This document shows, one piece after another, positions 11,931 to 24,800 of a DNA stretch of 64,000 bases. Positions within the stretch are counted from its first letter, which is position 1. The number at the start of each line of letters is the position of its first letter. Both the position numbers and the translations under genes were made by a program. The notes under the pieces are model-generated. The model did not search any database, had not been told where the DNA came from, and worked only from the letters and a program-made list of their open reading frames with translations. This DNA comes from Formicarius rufipectus (Eukaryota; Chordata; Aves; Passeriformes; Formicariidae), in NCBI GenBank assembly GCA_013399695.1, contig VXAU01001991.1:1-64000 (forward strand), given 5' to 3'.

Positions 11931-14900
11931 AAGAGTGGAGGGCATGACTGTGTGCATTCTGCCCTCTGTTGTGCAAAAGCACAAGATAAGTGCATGGTAC
12001 AACATTTGAAAAAACTATTCTCCTCCCTAAAAAAGGGCATTCTGAGTTGCTTTTTTGTTTTCAGACAAAAAGCCTTATAGACCATACACTTGCTAATGAG
12101 GGAAAGCAACACTTATAGTCTTATTGTTTGAAAAGTATTGGGGACTACATCAAATAATTTTTCTTCCCATATATGAGAAAACAGGAGGATCCAGACAGAG
12201 AAATAATGTGTCTAAATGAATCACACATCATCTATGTGTGATTTGGTTTTCACCATGGCTCTAATTGTTGTAATATATTCACTCTCCTCTTCTTTTCAAG
12301 TTCTTCCCTCAGCTCTCATTTTTTTAACATGCAAAGATATAGAAAGAAAATAAATAGATTATTGATGTCCTCCCCACACATATGTAGATACAGAGCTTGG
12401 AGAGAAAGATGAGAAAAAGAGTTACAGTGAGACAACCATAGGTAAGCCTCTCTGAGTTTAGCAGAACTCAGTGATGAAGGGAAGCATTAGGACTTATGAT
12501 AAACATGAATTGCACACAAAACAGACACAGTTAAATCCCATCTGTCCCCTACAGACATGCAGATGATACATTTTTCTTTCAAGTAGACTTGTGACACTGA
12601 CAAGTATTCCCCCCTGCTCCAGCACCTCCCCCTGGGCTTTCAGCATCATTCCCCATGGGTAATCCATGAAGAGAGCTAATCAGGAGCAACAGACAGGGAC
12701 TTCAGATATTCTGTGGGCAGCTTGTACTTTCCTTCCTTTGTTTCACAGAAATGAGACATTTTAACTGTTAATAAGTAAGCCCATTGATAGACTCACCTTT
12801 TATGCTTTGGGTTCCTCTATTTGCTTTCTGATTAAAAACCAGAAGCAACATTTATTTACAGAGCACAGATACATAACACTATTTGTACTATCCCTTGACT
12901 TATAAGTTCAATCAGAAAACAAGCAAACAAATCAACAGGGTGTCTGGACAGGCAAATTGGAACTTCAAAACACCTAATTGTCACAATGCCTATTTCACAC
13001 TGTTAGCCAAGGCTGTTTTGCAGATTCCATCATTATCAGTAAGGCCTCTGTTCTGAAAACTGCTTTTGGCCCCTGAGAAAACCTGCATGTGCTCCAACAC
13101 CTAATTAAGACTGCGTTTGCATACTGATTTCAAGGTTGAGTACCTCTGTCCAGTCACTCAATATGGACCACAAGTAAACAAGAGCAGGATATTATTCACA
13201 ATGAAAAAGCATGTTCACCTCCTTCTTACTCTTGCTGTACTCCTTCTTCTTCCTAAATGTTTTATGTTCAGAAACTATTAAAATGGAGACAATAATTTTC
13301 AATTGCTCTTTTTCAACGAGAAGAGAACATACATTTGCTCTAACTTGGAAAATAAAGATTCATAAAGATGGTTTTGTACTCAATTATTCCCTGCTTAGTA
13401 ATACTCTTTCTGTCTTTTAGATAAGCATCTCTTCTCTCCATGATCTTCAGAAATAAACTGAAGGTGGTTTTGATTTGATTCTTCTTACTTTTTATGGCTT
13501 CTCATCTCTTGAACTAGCATTCTCCTCCCCAGTTCTCTTGTTTTAAGGAGCTGGAAAAACTTTGAGAAATATCTTGTTTTGAAAAAAATTCTCCTCTCTC
13601 CATTAATGTGTATATTCACAGGTATACACACAGAATACCATTTTTAACACTGTTTTCAATATGTGCAAATAGAAAAAGAAAGTAGACACAGAACTATCTT
13701 TATTATATGTGCAAATGCAAAACAGATGATTGCTATCATGAGCACAGCATACATATAACTCAAATAAAGCTGCACCTTGAAAAAACATTTAAAAATAAAA
13801 CAAATTAACAAAAAGGCATTGCATTTTGAAAGGGAAAAGAGGCAATAATACACCAGCTTCCTTAAAAGTGCAGTCTTCAGTCCCTTCCCACTGATTTTGA
13901 ATCCCTATCCTTCTCCTCATCTGTCACCATCCCTGTGTGCTGAGTGTTTTCCTCACTGCCTCCAGGAATCTGTCTCCTCCTCTTTCCATCTTTTTACTTC
14001 TTCTCCCCCAGATTCTGTTGCTAATAAAGAAAATATTCCCATCCTGGAGTTCGTCTAATTTGCCCCCTATTTATGGAAGCATCTCTCATACCTTCTTTTC
14101 TTTGCTTCTGTTGCCTATTTTTCTCCTATCTGCTCTTTCTTTTTCTCAATAGTCCCATATTAATTACTCCCTCTTCTCCCTACCTATATTTCAAAAACCT
14201 TTCAGCCCTTCCAGAATTCATGCTGAGAATTTGATAGGTAATTATTTATTGCCAAGCCTGCAGACAAAGGCAAAGCTCCCTGAATGAACAGACATTGGGG
14301 AAGTCCTGACGGCAAATCATGAGACAACTGCACGACTCATTTAGGAGAATCAGGAGATTTCTAACGAGAGGACATCTCCAACTGGTATAAAAATATATAA
14401 TTTCTTTCAGAAGATAGTGAAAGGATCTGCCACTCCGGGATCTGTCCCTGAGATAGAAATGCAAAATATAACTAAAAAGACAACATCATCCCACGTATTT
14501 TCGAAATGCCTTGGTTTGCGTTTTACAGCCTTAATTTAGATGTAGAGAGGACTAAATTCTGGATAACTTAGTACCAGGAATTAAACAGTCAGTTTGGACT
14601 TGTATCTGGTTTTGTTTTGTTTTTCTTTATTCTTTGTCTTTTTACAGTTATTGTCCCCAGATTATATGCAGCACTTGAACCTTTTTGTGAGATAATCAAA
14701 CTTTTTGGTATTATTATTATTTATGTTTAACTCTTATCTGAAATTAGGCAGCAAACAGGAGCTGCTCTGCTGACTCAGCAAACTGAGGGGCTGCTGCATA
14801 GATTGGTTTGTACTCAAGGGACTTGAGGCGGATCTCCTTCCCACACAAGCTATTTGGGTAGAAAAATCACAACTGCTGTAATGAGTAGTATCTTTATCTC

Positions 14901-15520
14901 CGTGTGTCAGCTCAGAGGGTGCTCTTCTGGGAGAAAATTAAATGTGACCTTCTTCTGTTGATGTGACTCAAACACACATATATTGCACAATCTGCATCAA
15001 TGGCTCTTGCTTGCAGTTCTCTGATGTGCAATGCTCTTTAAGAAGGGAACAAGTCCCAGCACTTTTCTTTGCGGATTCAACATTGTATCTGAGCAATTTT
15101 GGAAGTGAGCTGATTATGACAAATATTCTTGGATGTATTCTGCTCAGCACAAACTGGGTGAAATGCTGCAAATTTCAGTATCAGTCCTGGACTTAACATA
15201 TTTTAATAACACAATTAAGTTCCTATTTCTAAGGTGATAAGGTGGTTTAGTAACTTTACAACGTCACAGGCTGCAGGACCGTTCTGCTCTATTCCTTGAA
15301 CTACTAAATATCTACCAGACATCTAAACAAACACACTGTTCAATATAGCAATAGTATTTTTAGCTGGACTTAAATCAGATAACTTTTCTATAGTCAATGA
15401 AGTTTTCAGAAGCATGGAAGACATCATGATTCAAACCACTTGAGGTTCAAGATTCTAGACAGCCTCCACCAGCTGTCTTCTCTCCACCATTCCCTTCTCT
15501 GCTGATTTTATCTCTGGGTT
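11931..15520. other. long non-coding stretch
   Basis: AT-rich DNA. A pyrimidine-rich section at about 13920-14155 ends in TTTTTCTCAATAG, which resembles a splice acceptor, but no coding exon follows. No repeat family is recognised. Confidence 0.5.
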
Positions 15521-16099
15521 TGCTTAGTGGTTTTGGCTAGGATAGAGTCAATTTCCTTCATAGTAGTTAGTTTCAAATTTGTGATAAAAACAATGTCAGT
15601 ACACTCTTGATAAACAGGGTTTGGTTATTGCTGAGCAGTGCTTACGGAAAGTAAAGGACTTTTCTGCTCTTCACCCCACCCCACCAGTGAGGCAACTGAG
15701 AGTGCACAAGTAGTTGGGAGAGGACACAGGGCAGCTGGCCCCAAGTGACCTAAGTCGTATTCAAGACCATATGATGTTGCATTTCAAAATAAAAGTTGGG
15801 AGAAGAAGAAAGGGGGGACATTTGGAGTGATGGTATTTGTTTTCCCAAGTCACCACTACACATGATGGAGATGTGCTGTACTGGAGGTGGCTGAACACCA
15901 GCCTGCCTATGGGAAGGGGTGGATGAATTTCTTGACTTTGATTGTGTGCACAACTTTTTCTTTCCCTACTAAACTGTCTTTATCTCAACCCATGCATTTT
16001 CTCACTTTTACCCTTCCAGTTGTCTTCCCCATCCCACCACAGGGGAGTGAGTGAGCAGCTGAGTGGGGCTTAGTTGCTGTCTGGAGTCAACACACAACA
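15521..16099 (+). mobile_element. solo LTR of an endogenous retrovirus (ERV-L-like, neoavian type)
   Basis: The sequence follows an LTR common in neoavian genomes: TGGTTTTGGCTAGGATAGAG at the 5' end, TTGCTGAGCAGTGCTTACGG, AGTTGGGAGAGGACACAGGG, CAGCTGGCCCCAAGTGACC, GGAGTGATGGTATTTGTTTT, CTAAACTGTCTTTATCTCAA, the short C/T-rich CCATCCCACCACAGGGG, and the 3' end GGGGCTTAGTTGCTGTCTGG...CACAACA. AAAATAAAAG at 15786-15795 sits where the promoter TATA box is expected. No viral gene region lies on either side, so this is what remains after recombination between two LTRs. The bases GCTT occur just outside both likely ends (15522 and 16100), which may be a worn target-site duplication; the exact 5' edge is uncertain by about 7 bases. 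Family placement as ERV-L is from memory. Confidence 0.87.
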
Positions 16100-17042
16100 G
16101 CTTGATAGATAAAATTATTTTTCCTGTTGAAGTATGTCCTACAGACCTACCACATAGACCAAGCATTTCTTACCTTACATTTTTTGGTCATTCTAGTATA
16201 AATATTGAGCTAATCAAAGGACTTCCTTTAGCCAAACATAAATGCCAGGTTCACTAAATGGTCTTCTGTCTCCCCAAAGCAGAGGAACTTTGCAGAGAAA
16301 TTGTGACACACTTTTGTTTCTCACAAATCTGCCAACAAACAGGGGTCAGAGACTGCAGAGAGCTGTGATGGTCAGAGACTTGATAATGTGCTCGATGAAA
16401 GCCTCTTTTCAATCACCTTGGAGAAATGAGAAGAGCACATATAATCTGAAGCCTGTTTCTCATTTGCTATAGCAGACTCATAAATAACTGTGTGAGACAC
16501 TATATTGCATTGTTTAACATGAATGAGTCTGTGGATCAAAACTAATTTTCCAGGGTATAAGGATCCACCACTCAATAATTCCATTGAAAGTCAACGTGAT
16601 GTCAGTGGAGTCACACTTGCCTTTAACTGGACTAATGGGAATGAAAACCCATCTCAGGGGTAAAGATAAAAACATATATTGCATTAAATATAAAGTCAGA
16701 ATAACTATCTCAACCTTGGGTAATATGTTGTGTAATAGCCTTTACTATTAGTTTTACTCATGGGAAATTTACAAATGGAGGATAGGCTAAATTTCATGTG
16801 GAAGAATCAATTCTTGGGACAATGGAAAATGACAATGATAAAAGCAATGAAAAATATAGCTAAAGGTATCACAGAGAAAAAATTGCTCTTCAGATTAACC
16901 ATTCCCATTTTAAAGTGCCAGTGGCACTGTGCTATAAAAAGTAACGTGCTTCTCAAATCAATATATGAAGCATTTCAGGTCCCAACTTGTGCAAGTCCCT
17001 TGGAAAGGGAGTAAACTTTTGTATCATTTACTTACATGAGAG
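16100..17042. other. non-coding DNA, nothing recognised
   Basis: AT-rich flank of the LTR. Open frames of up to 84 codons (16760-17014) have no recognisable motif. Confidence 0.5.
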
Positions 17043-17338
17043 TTGGAGAGGGACTTGATGACAAGGGGCATGGAGTGATAGGACAAGAGGGAATGGCTTC
17101 AAACAAAGAGAGTAGGCTTAGTTTAGCTATTAGGAAGAAATTCTTCACTGTGAGGGTAGTGAGGCACTTGCACAGGTTGCCCAGAGCAGGTGTGGATGTC
17201 CCATCCCTGGAAGTGCCCACGACCAGGTTGGATGAGGCTTTGAACAACCTAGTCTAGTCAAAGGTGTCACTTCCCAAGGTAGGGGGTTGGAACTAGATGA
17301 TCTTTAAGGTCCCTTCCAATCCAAGCCATTCTGTGATT
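17043..17338 (+). mobile_element. CR1 LINE 3' fragment, well preserved
   Basis: TTGGAGAGGGACTTGATGAC, GGAGTGATAGGACAAGAGGG, ATTAGGAAGAAATTCTTCAC, GGTTGCCCAGAGCAGGTGTG, ATCCCTGGAAGTGCCC, GGTTGGATGAGGCTTTGAAC, GGGGGTTGGAACTAGATGAT, CCCTTCCAATCCAAGCC and TTCTGTGATT follow the CR1 consensus to its 3' tail. A T run (17338-17349) follows. Frames on both strands within it (73 and 71 codons) are by-products. Confidence 0.93.
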
Positions 17339-18839
17339 TTTTTTTTTCCATCCAGAGGCCATGTTAATCAGGTTTGCATGTGTTTTAAAACATCCAAGTT
17401 AGTAAAACTCTTTAGCAGATCAAATTACTTTGGTTTGAAGTTGTCTTATTTTCATTGCAGTTTAAGGGAATGTATAAATGAGTAATGTCAATCAAGGCAC
17501 AATAGTTTTAGGAAGCCAGTACCCACCTCTGACTCCAGATCTGTACCCATGTTTGTTTACAGCAATTCCTGAGTGCTTACATCTCAACTTCAGTGTAAGT
17601 CATAAAGTTCAACTATAAAGTATATAATAGACCATACAGACTGATGCTAGGAGCAAAACAGAGTTTCAGTTGCCATTTCATTAACACTGAAGAAAGGAGA
17701 GAACCTAGTTTCCCTTTTTTCTTACTTTTTCTTTGCTTGATAATAAGATCAATGGATATGTTATTGTGTTCGTCTTAGAACAAAACACAACTCTGTATGA
17801 TGGGAAGGCAGTGGTGTAGCTGGGCTAAACTGGAAAACTAAGAAGGAACTTGAGAATGCACAAAACCAAACCTGCTGTATAAGGAGATCCAACTGCTTGT
17901 ACTGAGATCTCCCTGGATGAGCAACAGATAACAAATCTGAGATTAAAAGAATACTTCATATTCAATATTCATATCCATGCTTTCTCCACTCCAAACCCCT
18001 CAAAATCAGAAAAGAACCATTTTGTGTTTCCAGAGTTGGCCATTTTTAGAAGATTCATTTCACTTCTACATTATTTATAAATTCCAGTTCAATCAAGACA
18101 TGGTATCAGACACTTGAATCCCTGCTCCTTCACATTCTCTATCTCTTGTCGCATATGGGGTACATGGGCATGTAAACTGCGATCAAATTATAAGTGATTT
18201 GCATTCTTTTTGTACATATGCAGATTAGTGCAAAACATGAAGAACAGCAATCAGTCCAGATGATTATAAGAAAATCTCCTTTCTTACACATTCAATTTCC
18301 CTTTATTCAGATTTAGGACATGCAAGTACCTCTGAGCAAGCTCTTGACAAGCCAAAAAATAGAAACTTGCAAAAAACTCTGAATGATTTTGGAAATCAAA
18401 GCTCTGCTCAGAAAGTGTAGTTGTCACTATTTCTAAAACATGCATAGGGCAAAGATCACCTCTATCCACACGTCAGATTGCAAGAATGAGATGCTGAATA
18501 TCAAAACAGATGCATATTCTGTATTGAGAAGTTATACTGACAAGAGGGACCACTAGGAAGATCCTTCATGTGACACAGAGTGCAGGGTGTAGGTAATTCC
18601 AGTTTGAACAAAAGCATTTACTAAAATGTACAAGAAAGCAAAATGTATTACTCATCTAGAGAATTGTTATACTCTTCCTCAGATTGTTCCCTTCATAGCA
18701 AAAAATACCCATTTTGCTTCAGGTCTCTTTGCCTAGAGTCAGCTTCCTGACATTTCTTACTGATGCCTCTTTGCTGATATATTCAGCAGACCCCTACTCC
18801 GCTGAATTTCTGTTGCCTCTCTAAGTAATCAGAATGATC
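17339..18839. other. non-coding DNA, nothing recognised
   Basis: AT-rich sequence with no open frame above 62 codons and no recognised repeat beyond a T run at the left edge. Confidence 0.5.
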
Positions 18840-19082
18840 CCATCAGTCCTTAACTTGCACTTTTACTTTTCTTTGATGTAAGACTTTATGTTTCCTTACA
18901 TTAAAAACAAGATCATTTGTCTGTACATAACTTACCAAGATGCATAAATCTCTGTCAGAGTCTCCTACTCTTTCATTACTAACTCCCGCAACTTTTAGAT
19001 CACCTGCAAACTATTGCCAATGGCCATATATTTTATCCCAGGTCACTGACAAATATGAGCAGCAACATAAATCTAGGAAATG
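18840..19082 (-). mobile_element. old LINE-like fragment (CR1/L3-type), tentative
   Basis: The order CATTAAAAACAAGATCATTTGTCTG, CTTACCAAGATGCATAAATCTCTGTCAG, ACTAACTCCCGCAACTTTTAG, ATCACCTGCAAACTATTG and CCCAGGTCACTGACAAATATG resembles a sequence found as a diverged dispersed repeat in bird and reptile genomes. There the complement carries the 3' part of an old LINE reading frame ('ATCTGCAAACTT...AGGTCATTGATGAA'). No open frame remains. The family name is a memory-based guess. Confidence 0.4.
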
Positions 19083-20904
19083 GTGTCTCATAATCTTGTA
19101 AAAAGTTAATTGGAAAAACACATAAGAAAGTAAAAATATCAATAATAACTTATGGAGAGAGACTCATCCTGTACCTGAACAATTTCCCTTATGAATAAAA
19201 CTCTAGACAGAAATAGCTCTTCTTACACAGATAGGGATTAGCTAATCTGTGTTGCTGTATCAAATATACTTTATGAAGGATAAAAACCATTTTGAATTAA
19301 TGTGTTTGGGTTATTAAAGAGTCAGCTGACACCTGCAGATAACTATAGACAAGTAACAGGAATACTGAAACCATTATACACTTAGTCATCTCACAGAGAG
19401 GCCTTTAACCTCCCAGCTCTCTTCTTACATAGTTTGATTACTAAAGCAGCTTTCCTGTCATCGTAAGTCCTTGGCAATGCTGGATACTGTGGTGATTCTA
19501 AAAACGACACCCTTTACTGTAAAACATTTTTGTGGACTTTTTTCTTTTTTGAAATATACTCAATATCCTCCTGCAATATGTAATTTGGCAGTGTCCCTGT
19601 CTTTATCTTTGACTTTCAGTCACTGTTTCTCAAGTGGGAAATAATATGTCTTGGAGTTATTAATAATCATATGGAACGTTTTCAAGTATTAGTTGGGGTT
19701 TGAAGAACATATACCAAGGACATCTGTGTCATTCTGGTACATTCCTACCTGGATGTTAGCTGTTCTATCAGCCATAAAGTGTTTCTAATTAGGACCATCT
19801 AGATAGAGAGACAATAACAAGAAATAACAGGGAGCTGATGGTATTCCATTGCTCCAAAGAAACACTGAAAAAACCCTAAAATTTGAGGAACCTATAACTC
19901 AGCCTAATTTTTAAATTACAAAAAGGCCCCTACAACACATGGTCCCATATGCCTGTCCTACATTAAAGTCAAGAATATAAACTGACCTGATTTGTTGGTA
20001 AGAATCTAATTAACATGGCTACAGGGTAAGCAGTACCTCCAACATAATAATTTATTAGCTAGAATTCCCTGAGCTTTGGCCAGTGCAGATTCCTGCCAAG
20101 GAGATCTGAAGAAGAAAGGGACCTAACTAACAAGATTTTCTGACTCTTAGCACAATGGGTTTTGGCAAGGAACTTTTCCTCACCATCTTCACCCTATGTT
20201 AATAGGAGAGGAGAAAACAGATTTGATATCAATTGGACTGAGGTGGTTACTTTAATTTCTATTAGTAAGCAGCTCTTTGGAGACTACAAGGTAAGTCACT
20301 ATCTAGAGCTCCTGCACTGTCTTTTATCAAAGAGGAAAGCAGCATCTGCTTTGGATAGGATGTTTTAACTGGACAGATACCGAAAAAAAATTGGCATCTC
20401 TGCCTCAGGGAGTTTTGTTATCTGTCGTCATCATATCTTCCACTGTAGCTTGTAAGAAAAGATGGAGTTTGCTTGCATTAACCTTCCTAAAAAATATTTT
20501 CCTATTCTTTTATCTTCTATGGATGATTCCACAAAATGATGAATAAACTAACAGTAATTGTTATGAAAAATGTTTGAAAATATTAGGCTCTATCAGCTTG
20601 TTTTGGGATCCTCCTTTCCCCACGTTTCTATCTGTTGCAGTTTGAAGATCTGATTGTTTCTTATGAATGATTCTGGGACATCCTTCATGGCCCTTTTATG
20701 TTATCCAATTTTTGTGGCTTTAGCACATCTATTGTTCTAACAATTGGAAGTTAAAGAAAACTTGTAGACTCAGGGAGACTTTCTCCACCTCTCAGTCACA
20801 TACTTCTCCCGATGCCTTCATTCAGAAAGGCAGAAAGCAGCCTGGACAGAAGTGGTACTTGACGAAACAGTTCATATAACTGTACATTTTGACAGTCCTT
20901 CACA
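19083..20904. other. non-coding DNA, nothing recognised
   Basis: AT-rich sequence. The only listed open frame (68 codons at 20162) lacks exon signals. Confidence 0.5.
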
Positions 20905-20993
20905 TTTTTTGTTTTGTTTTGGTTTTTTGTTTGTTTGTTTTGTTTGTGTTGTTTGTTTTGTTTTGTTTTTTGTTTTTTTTTTTTTTTGTTTTT
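20905..20993. repeat. T/G-rich (TTTTG)/(TTTG) tract
   Basis: An interrupted run of TTTTG, TTTG and poly-T units ends in a run of about 15 T. It belongs to a set of similar tracts at 29.46, 43.59, 55.2, 59.8 and 63.1 kb. Confidence 0.9.
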
Positions 20994-21330
20994 AAACCAG
21001 TGAAGAGAAGTTAAAGCAACAAAGGAAACTTGTTTTCGCTCAGAAACGTAGATCTTTTTGTATTCCAGCTAGTCTACTTCCTTTGGCATTTTCTATCTCC
21101 ATCCCAGTTTTCATGGGTAGAAATCATTGAGTCATTGTTGATAAAACAAGCAAGAAAGTTAACTATATCGTTACCACCTACCACCTTCCTATATGAGGAG
21201 ACTACATCAAAACTGATTTAATGGGGTTGTCAGCTAACACTCGTCTAATGCTGGATCTGAGACAGTTTTGAAACATTATTCCTCTTTTAAGACTATACTC
21301 CAGATTAGAAAGTAGAAAATCCAATCACCA

Positions 21331-21828
21331 AGGGCCCATCTAGACCAACTCCCTTGCAATGAGAGGGACATCTTCAACTAGAACAGGTTGTTCAGAGTCC
21401 TGTTCAGCCTGACCTTGAATGTTTCCAGGGATAGGGAATCCACCACCTCTCTGGACAACCTGTATCAGTGTTTGCCCACCTTTATAGTAAAAAATTTCTT
21501 ACTTATATCTAGTCTAAACCTACTCTCTTTTAGTTTAGAAGATTACCCCTTGTCCTGTTGCTACAGACCCTATTAAAAAGTCTGTCCCCATCTTTCTTAC
21601 AAGCTCCCTTTAAATATTGAAAGACTGCAATGAGGTCTCCGCAGAGCCTGGTCTTCTCCAGGCTGAAAAACACCATCTTTCAGCCTGTCTTCATAGAAGA
21701 GGAACAGCAGCCCTCTGATAATCTTCGTGGCACTCATTTGGACCTGCTCTAAGAGGTTCATGTCTTTGTTATGCTGAAGACTCCGTAAAGGAATTCAAGA
21801 CTCCAGGTGGAGTAAGGACAAGACACTC
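21331..21828 (-). mobile_element. CR1 LINE fragment, about 500 bp, ORF2 end plus 3' UTR
   Basis: Read on the complement, CR1 landmarks run from CCACCTGGAGTCTTGAATTCC on the right through TCTTCATAGAAGAGGAACAGC, CCTGGTCTTCTCCAGGCTGAA, TTACCCCTTGTCCTGTTGC, TTTAGTTTAGAAGATTACC, CTGGACAACCTGTATCAG and TTGAATGTTTCCAGGGATAGG to the 3' end near 21331 (as read on the plus strand, reversed). The terminal octamers are missing or worn. It is one of the longest CR1 pieces in the window and has stops in every coding frame. Confidence 0.92.
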
Positions 21829-24800
21829 TCCAACCAAGAAAAGGTCTGTCTGCAGTCTATTGGAGCACATCTCGAGTCCATGCTCTCAAATTATCCATCT
21901 CTGATGAATATAGGATTTGCAGAAAGGAAATACATTCTTATTGCCAGAGTGACCCAGGATTCAGCTCTTATGGTGTAACTCAGAATTCAGCTTACTTATA
22001 AATCTGGTATTTGGGACAGAGTAGTTTTGGGAATGCACCTATTCTGAATACAGCCAGTTAAGGACAGCGCTGAATCCTGTGAGCTCTTGACATCTAAAAG
22101 GCTAATCTTTTCAAAGTGGAAGTAACAATTCTGCCTCACACAGAACACTGGAATTGTAATTGAGAAGATATGACAAATTTAGAAAGGATTTTGTGCATGG
22201 TGTTTGAAGAAACTGACATTTTTACAATCTGGTGTGGAATTGTCTTCTAGGATAGCATTGAAGGGCTCAAACACATGTAGGAACCTAATAAAATCAAATG
22301 TCCCAAAAGATAGGTCAACTAGCTTCCTACTTCACAGTTTGACTGCAAATGTGATTCTTGTTCAATAATTTTGTGTGAAGAATGAGGGACTGAATTTCTG
22401 TATCCTAAAATGAGTCCTGCCAGGACACCACAGTGATATTTCAAAGGAAGGAAGATTCAGAGACAGAGTTGCCAGGACACCAAAATGACTTCATAAAGAG
22501 GAAATAACTAGGAGGTTATTAGAAAACTTTTTCTATTGGCAGATAAATTGAGACAAAAATACAAGTGGGTTATCCTGGCTTACAAAAGAGATCTGCAAAT
22601 CAGTCAGAAGTCCCCATGTCCCCTCCTTTAAACTACTTACTATAGTCAGAGTGTCTCTGAAATATCTAGTCAGTGTAACTACATCAGGACTTTTGAAATT
22701 GTTTCATACTTATGTTTCAAATTTAAGGTTCACCGAGGAACTTGGAAAGGAGGGCTGGTAAGCATGTCTTTTAATTAATAGCTCTACAATGACCAAGAAA
22801 TTATAACAGAAAAGAGAATCATCTAACTTGCCCTGTGGGACATGATCCACAAGACTGGGGGTTGTTCAGGTTCCACCCATGCTGTCTGGCATACAGGCTG
22901 CAAAAACACGTGTCAGCTAATGGAACATGCCCTCATGCTTAAGGAGAGAGCAAAGTGCATTATGCTGCATGTCCCTATAGAATTGAGCTCTGGACAGCTA
23001 GAGAATGACTGCCATGGAAAGGCTGTACCAAAAATGTCTGTCAGGTGTTAACTATCAATATCAATCTGCCATTTCCCCTTGTTTTTCCTTAAAGGCGATT
23101 CATCAGGTCTAGAGTTGTCATTCCAAAATGATACTTTCTTGGGTATTCTCACTTCTTAGAGAAAAGGGCAATGTCTGTCCTCATTTTGAGTAGGATCGTG
23201 GCTGCATCAATGTTGAACACAATCAATATTTTTTGGTCTATATTACAGGCAAAAAAACATGGATGGAATAAGTCAGACTGAAAACAGAATTTTTAAAATT
23301 ACTTTCTCCAAGAATTAAGCCTGAAATATTCACCACAGGTATAGGGTTAAAATCAGAGATGAATGACATTAAACTTCCCTTGTTCATTGTCCCAGCTGCA
23401 AGAACCTTGCAGTGATTTACCTGGTGAGACAGGGAGTTACTGGAGCTGGTCCAACTTGACCATGCATAGAAGCCTAAGAAGCAAAAACATTGTGGCAATT
23501 TTTCTGGAGTTCCAGAATGACTCTCATGGAACCTCAAAGGTGGAACAATCAAGCAGGAATGGCCAATTCGTATGAAAATGAAACTCCCCACATTTCACAC
23601 TAAGTGAGGTTAAAAAAAAGGACTCAAAACACCTTGCCTCCTTCTGCTCTGACAGAAAGTGGTTAGTTGCTATATTTGGTGAAAAAAAAGTCTTTAAAAA
23701 CATAAAATTGGAGGTTTAATTACATGTGGTATGTGTTACTGGCAGAGCTACATAAAATGATCAACAATTGTCTTTCTCATCCATCAAGAGCTAAAGGATC
23801 ACACAAGGACAGGGAGTAGGAATATGAAGTGTACTGTGCCAAAAACATAAAAATGTGTTATTTCTCTTGTAGCTTTTTTCATTCGTCACCACCTTTTTCC
23901 ATGCACATCATTCAAATTACAGTGTTGGGTTTTTTTCAGCATAGCTACTTTCCCACTTATCTGAAAGCAATCAACCTCACAAAACCTTTTGAACTCACTA
24001 CAGGACTCACTAAAGTTTCATTTCAAACCAAGAACAAATTAACGCATTCCAATTTAACTCCAGCACTTGATTAACCCAAAATGAATCAAAAAAATGTTGC
24101 TCATTGACATGCAAACCCATCTTTATTATATTGCTACTCATAAAACTTCATATGCAATGACACAACTCTGCCAAAACATTCAGACAACAAAAACCAGCTT
24201 AATTTTGGAGATTTACACATGTTCCTGAAAGACTGAGATATTTCATGCTTACAACCAAGTTTTAATTAGCGCTAAAATTACAATACAATACATTCCATCA
24301 AAGTAAGCATGCTATTTAACTCTTGGGTCACCAGGTGCTCGATACACTGGTATCACTAACATCCTATTTAGCTAAGAAATTCATTGCTCAGTGCTTATAA
24401 CACAGCTGGAAGGGAATGCACAATATGCCATACTGCAAATGCCACTGGAAAGACACACAGCTCATGAACAGTGATTTTATGCATACAACTTGCATGCTTA
24501 TTTATTTGTTTTCTGATTACTTCTCTTTGAGGTACTCAGCCTATTAGTGAAGGACAAACAGTAGAAAGTCTGATGACGTGGATGCACTTAATGGGAAAAT
24601 CCATTACACAAGGAAGGACTGAGATTTCTGTGGGACTCTACACAAGACTAAGCTTTTGGCACTTATCTAAAAGGCTCAGCAGAGCAGTTATTTGTTGTTT
24701 AGTATGGGGGGATATTTGGAGTGGTAGCTTGAGGTCTGAGAGTGCTCTAAATTCATCATGTAACATGCACAATTTAAGTTAACCACAGGGAATCACAGCT

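Noticed and set aside
13920..14155. Pyrimidine-rich tract ending in CAATAG, like a splice acceptor
   Set aside because: No coding sequence or donor follows; such tracts are common in AT-rich introns.
17032..17257. Overlapping 73- and 71-codon frames
   Set aside because: Both lie inside a CR1 3' fragment.
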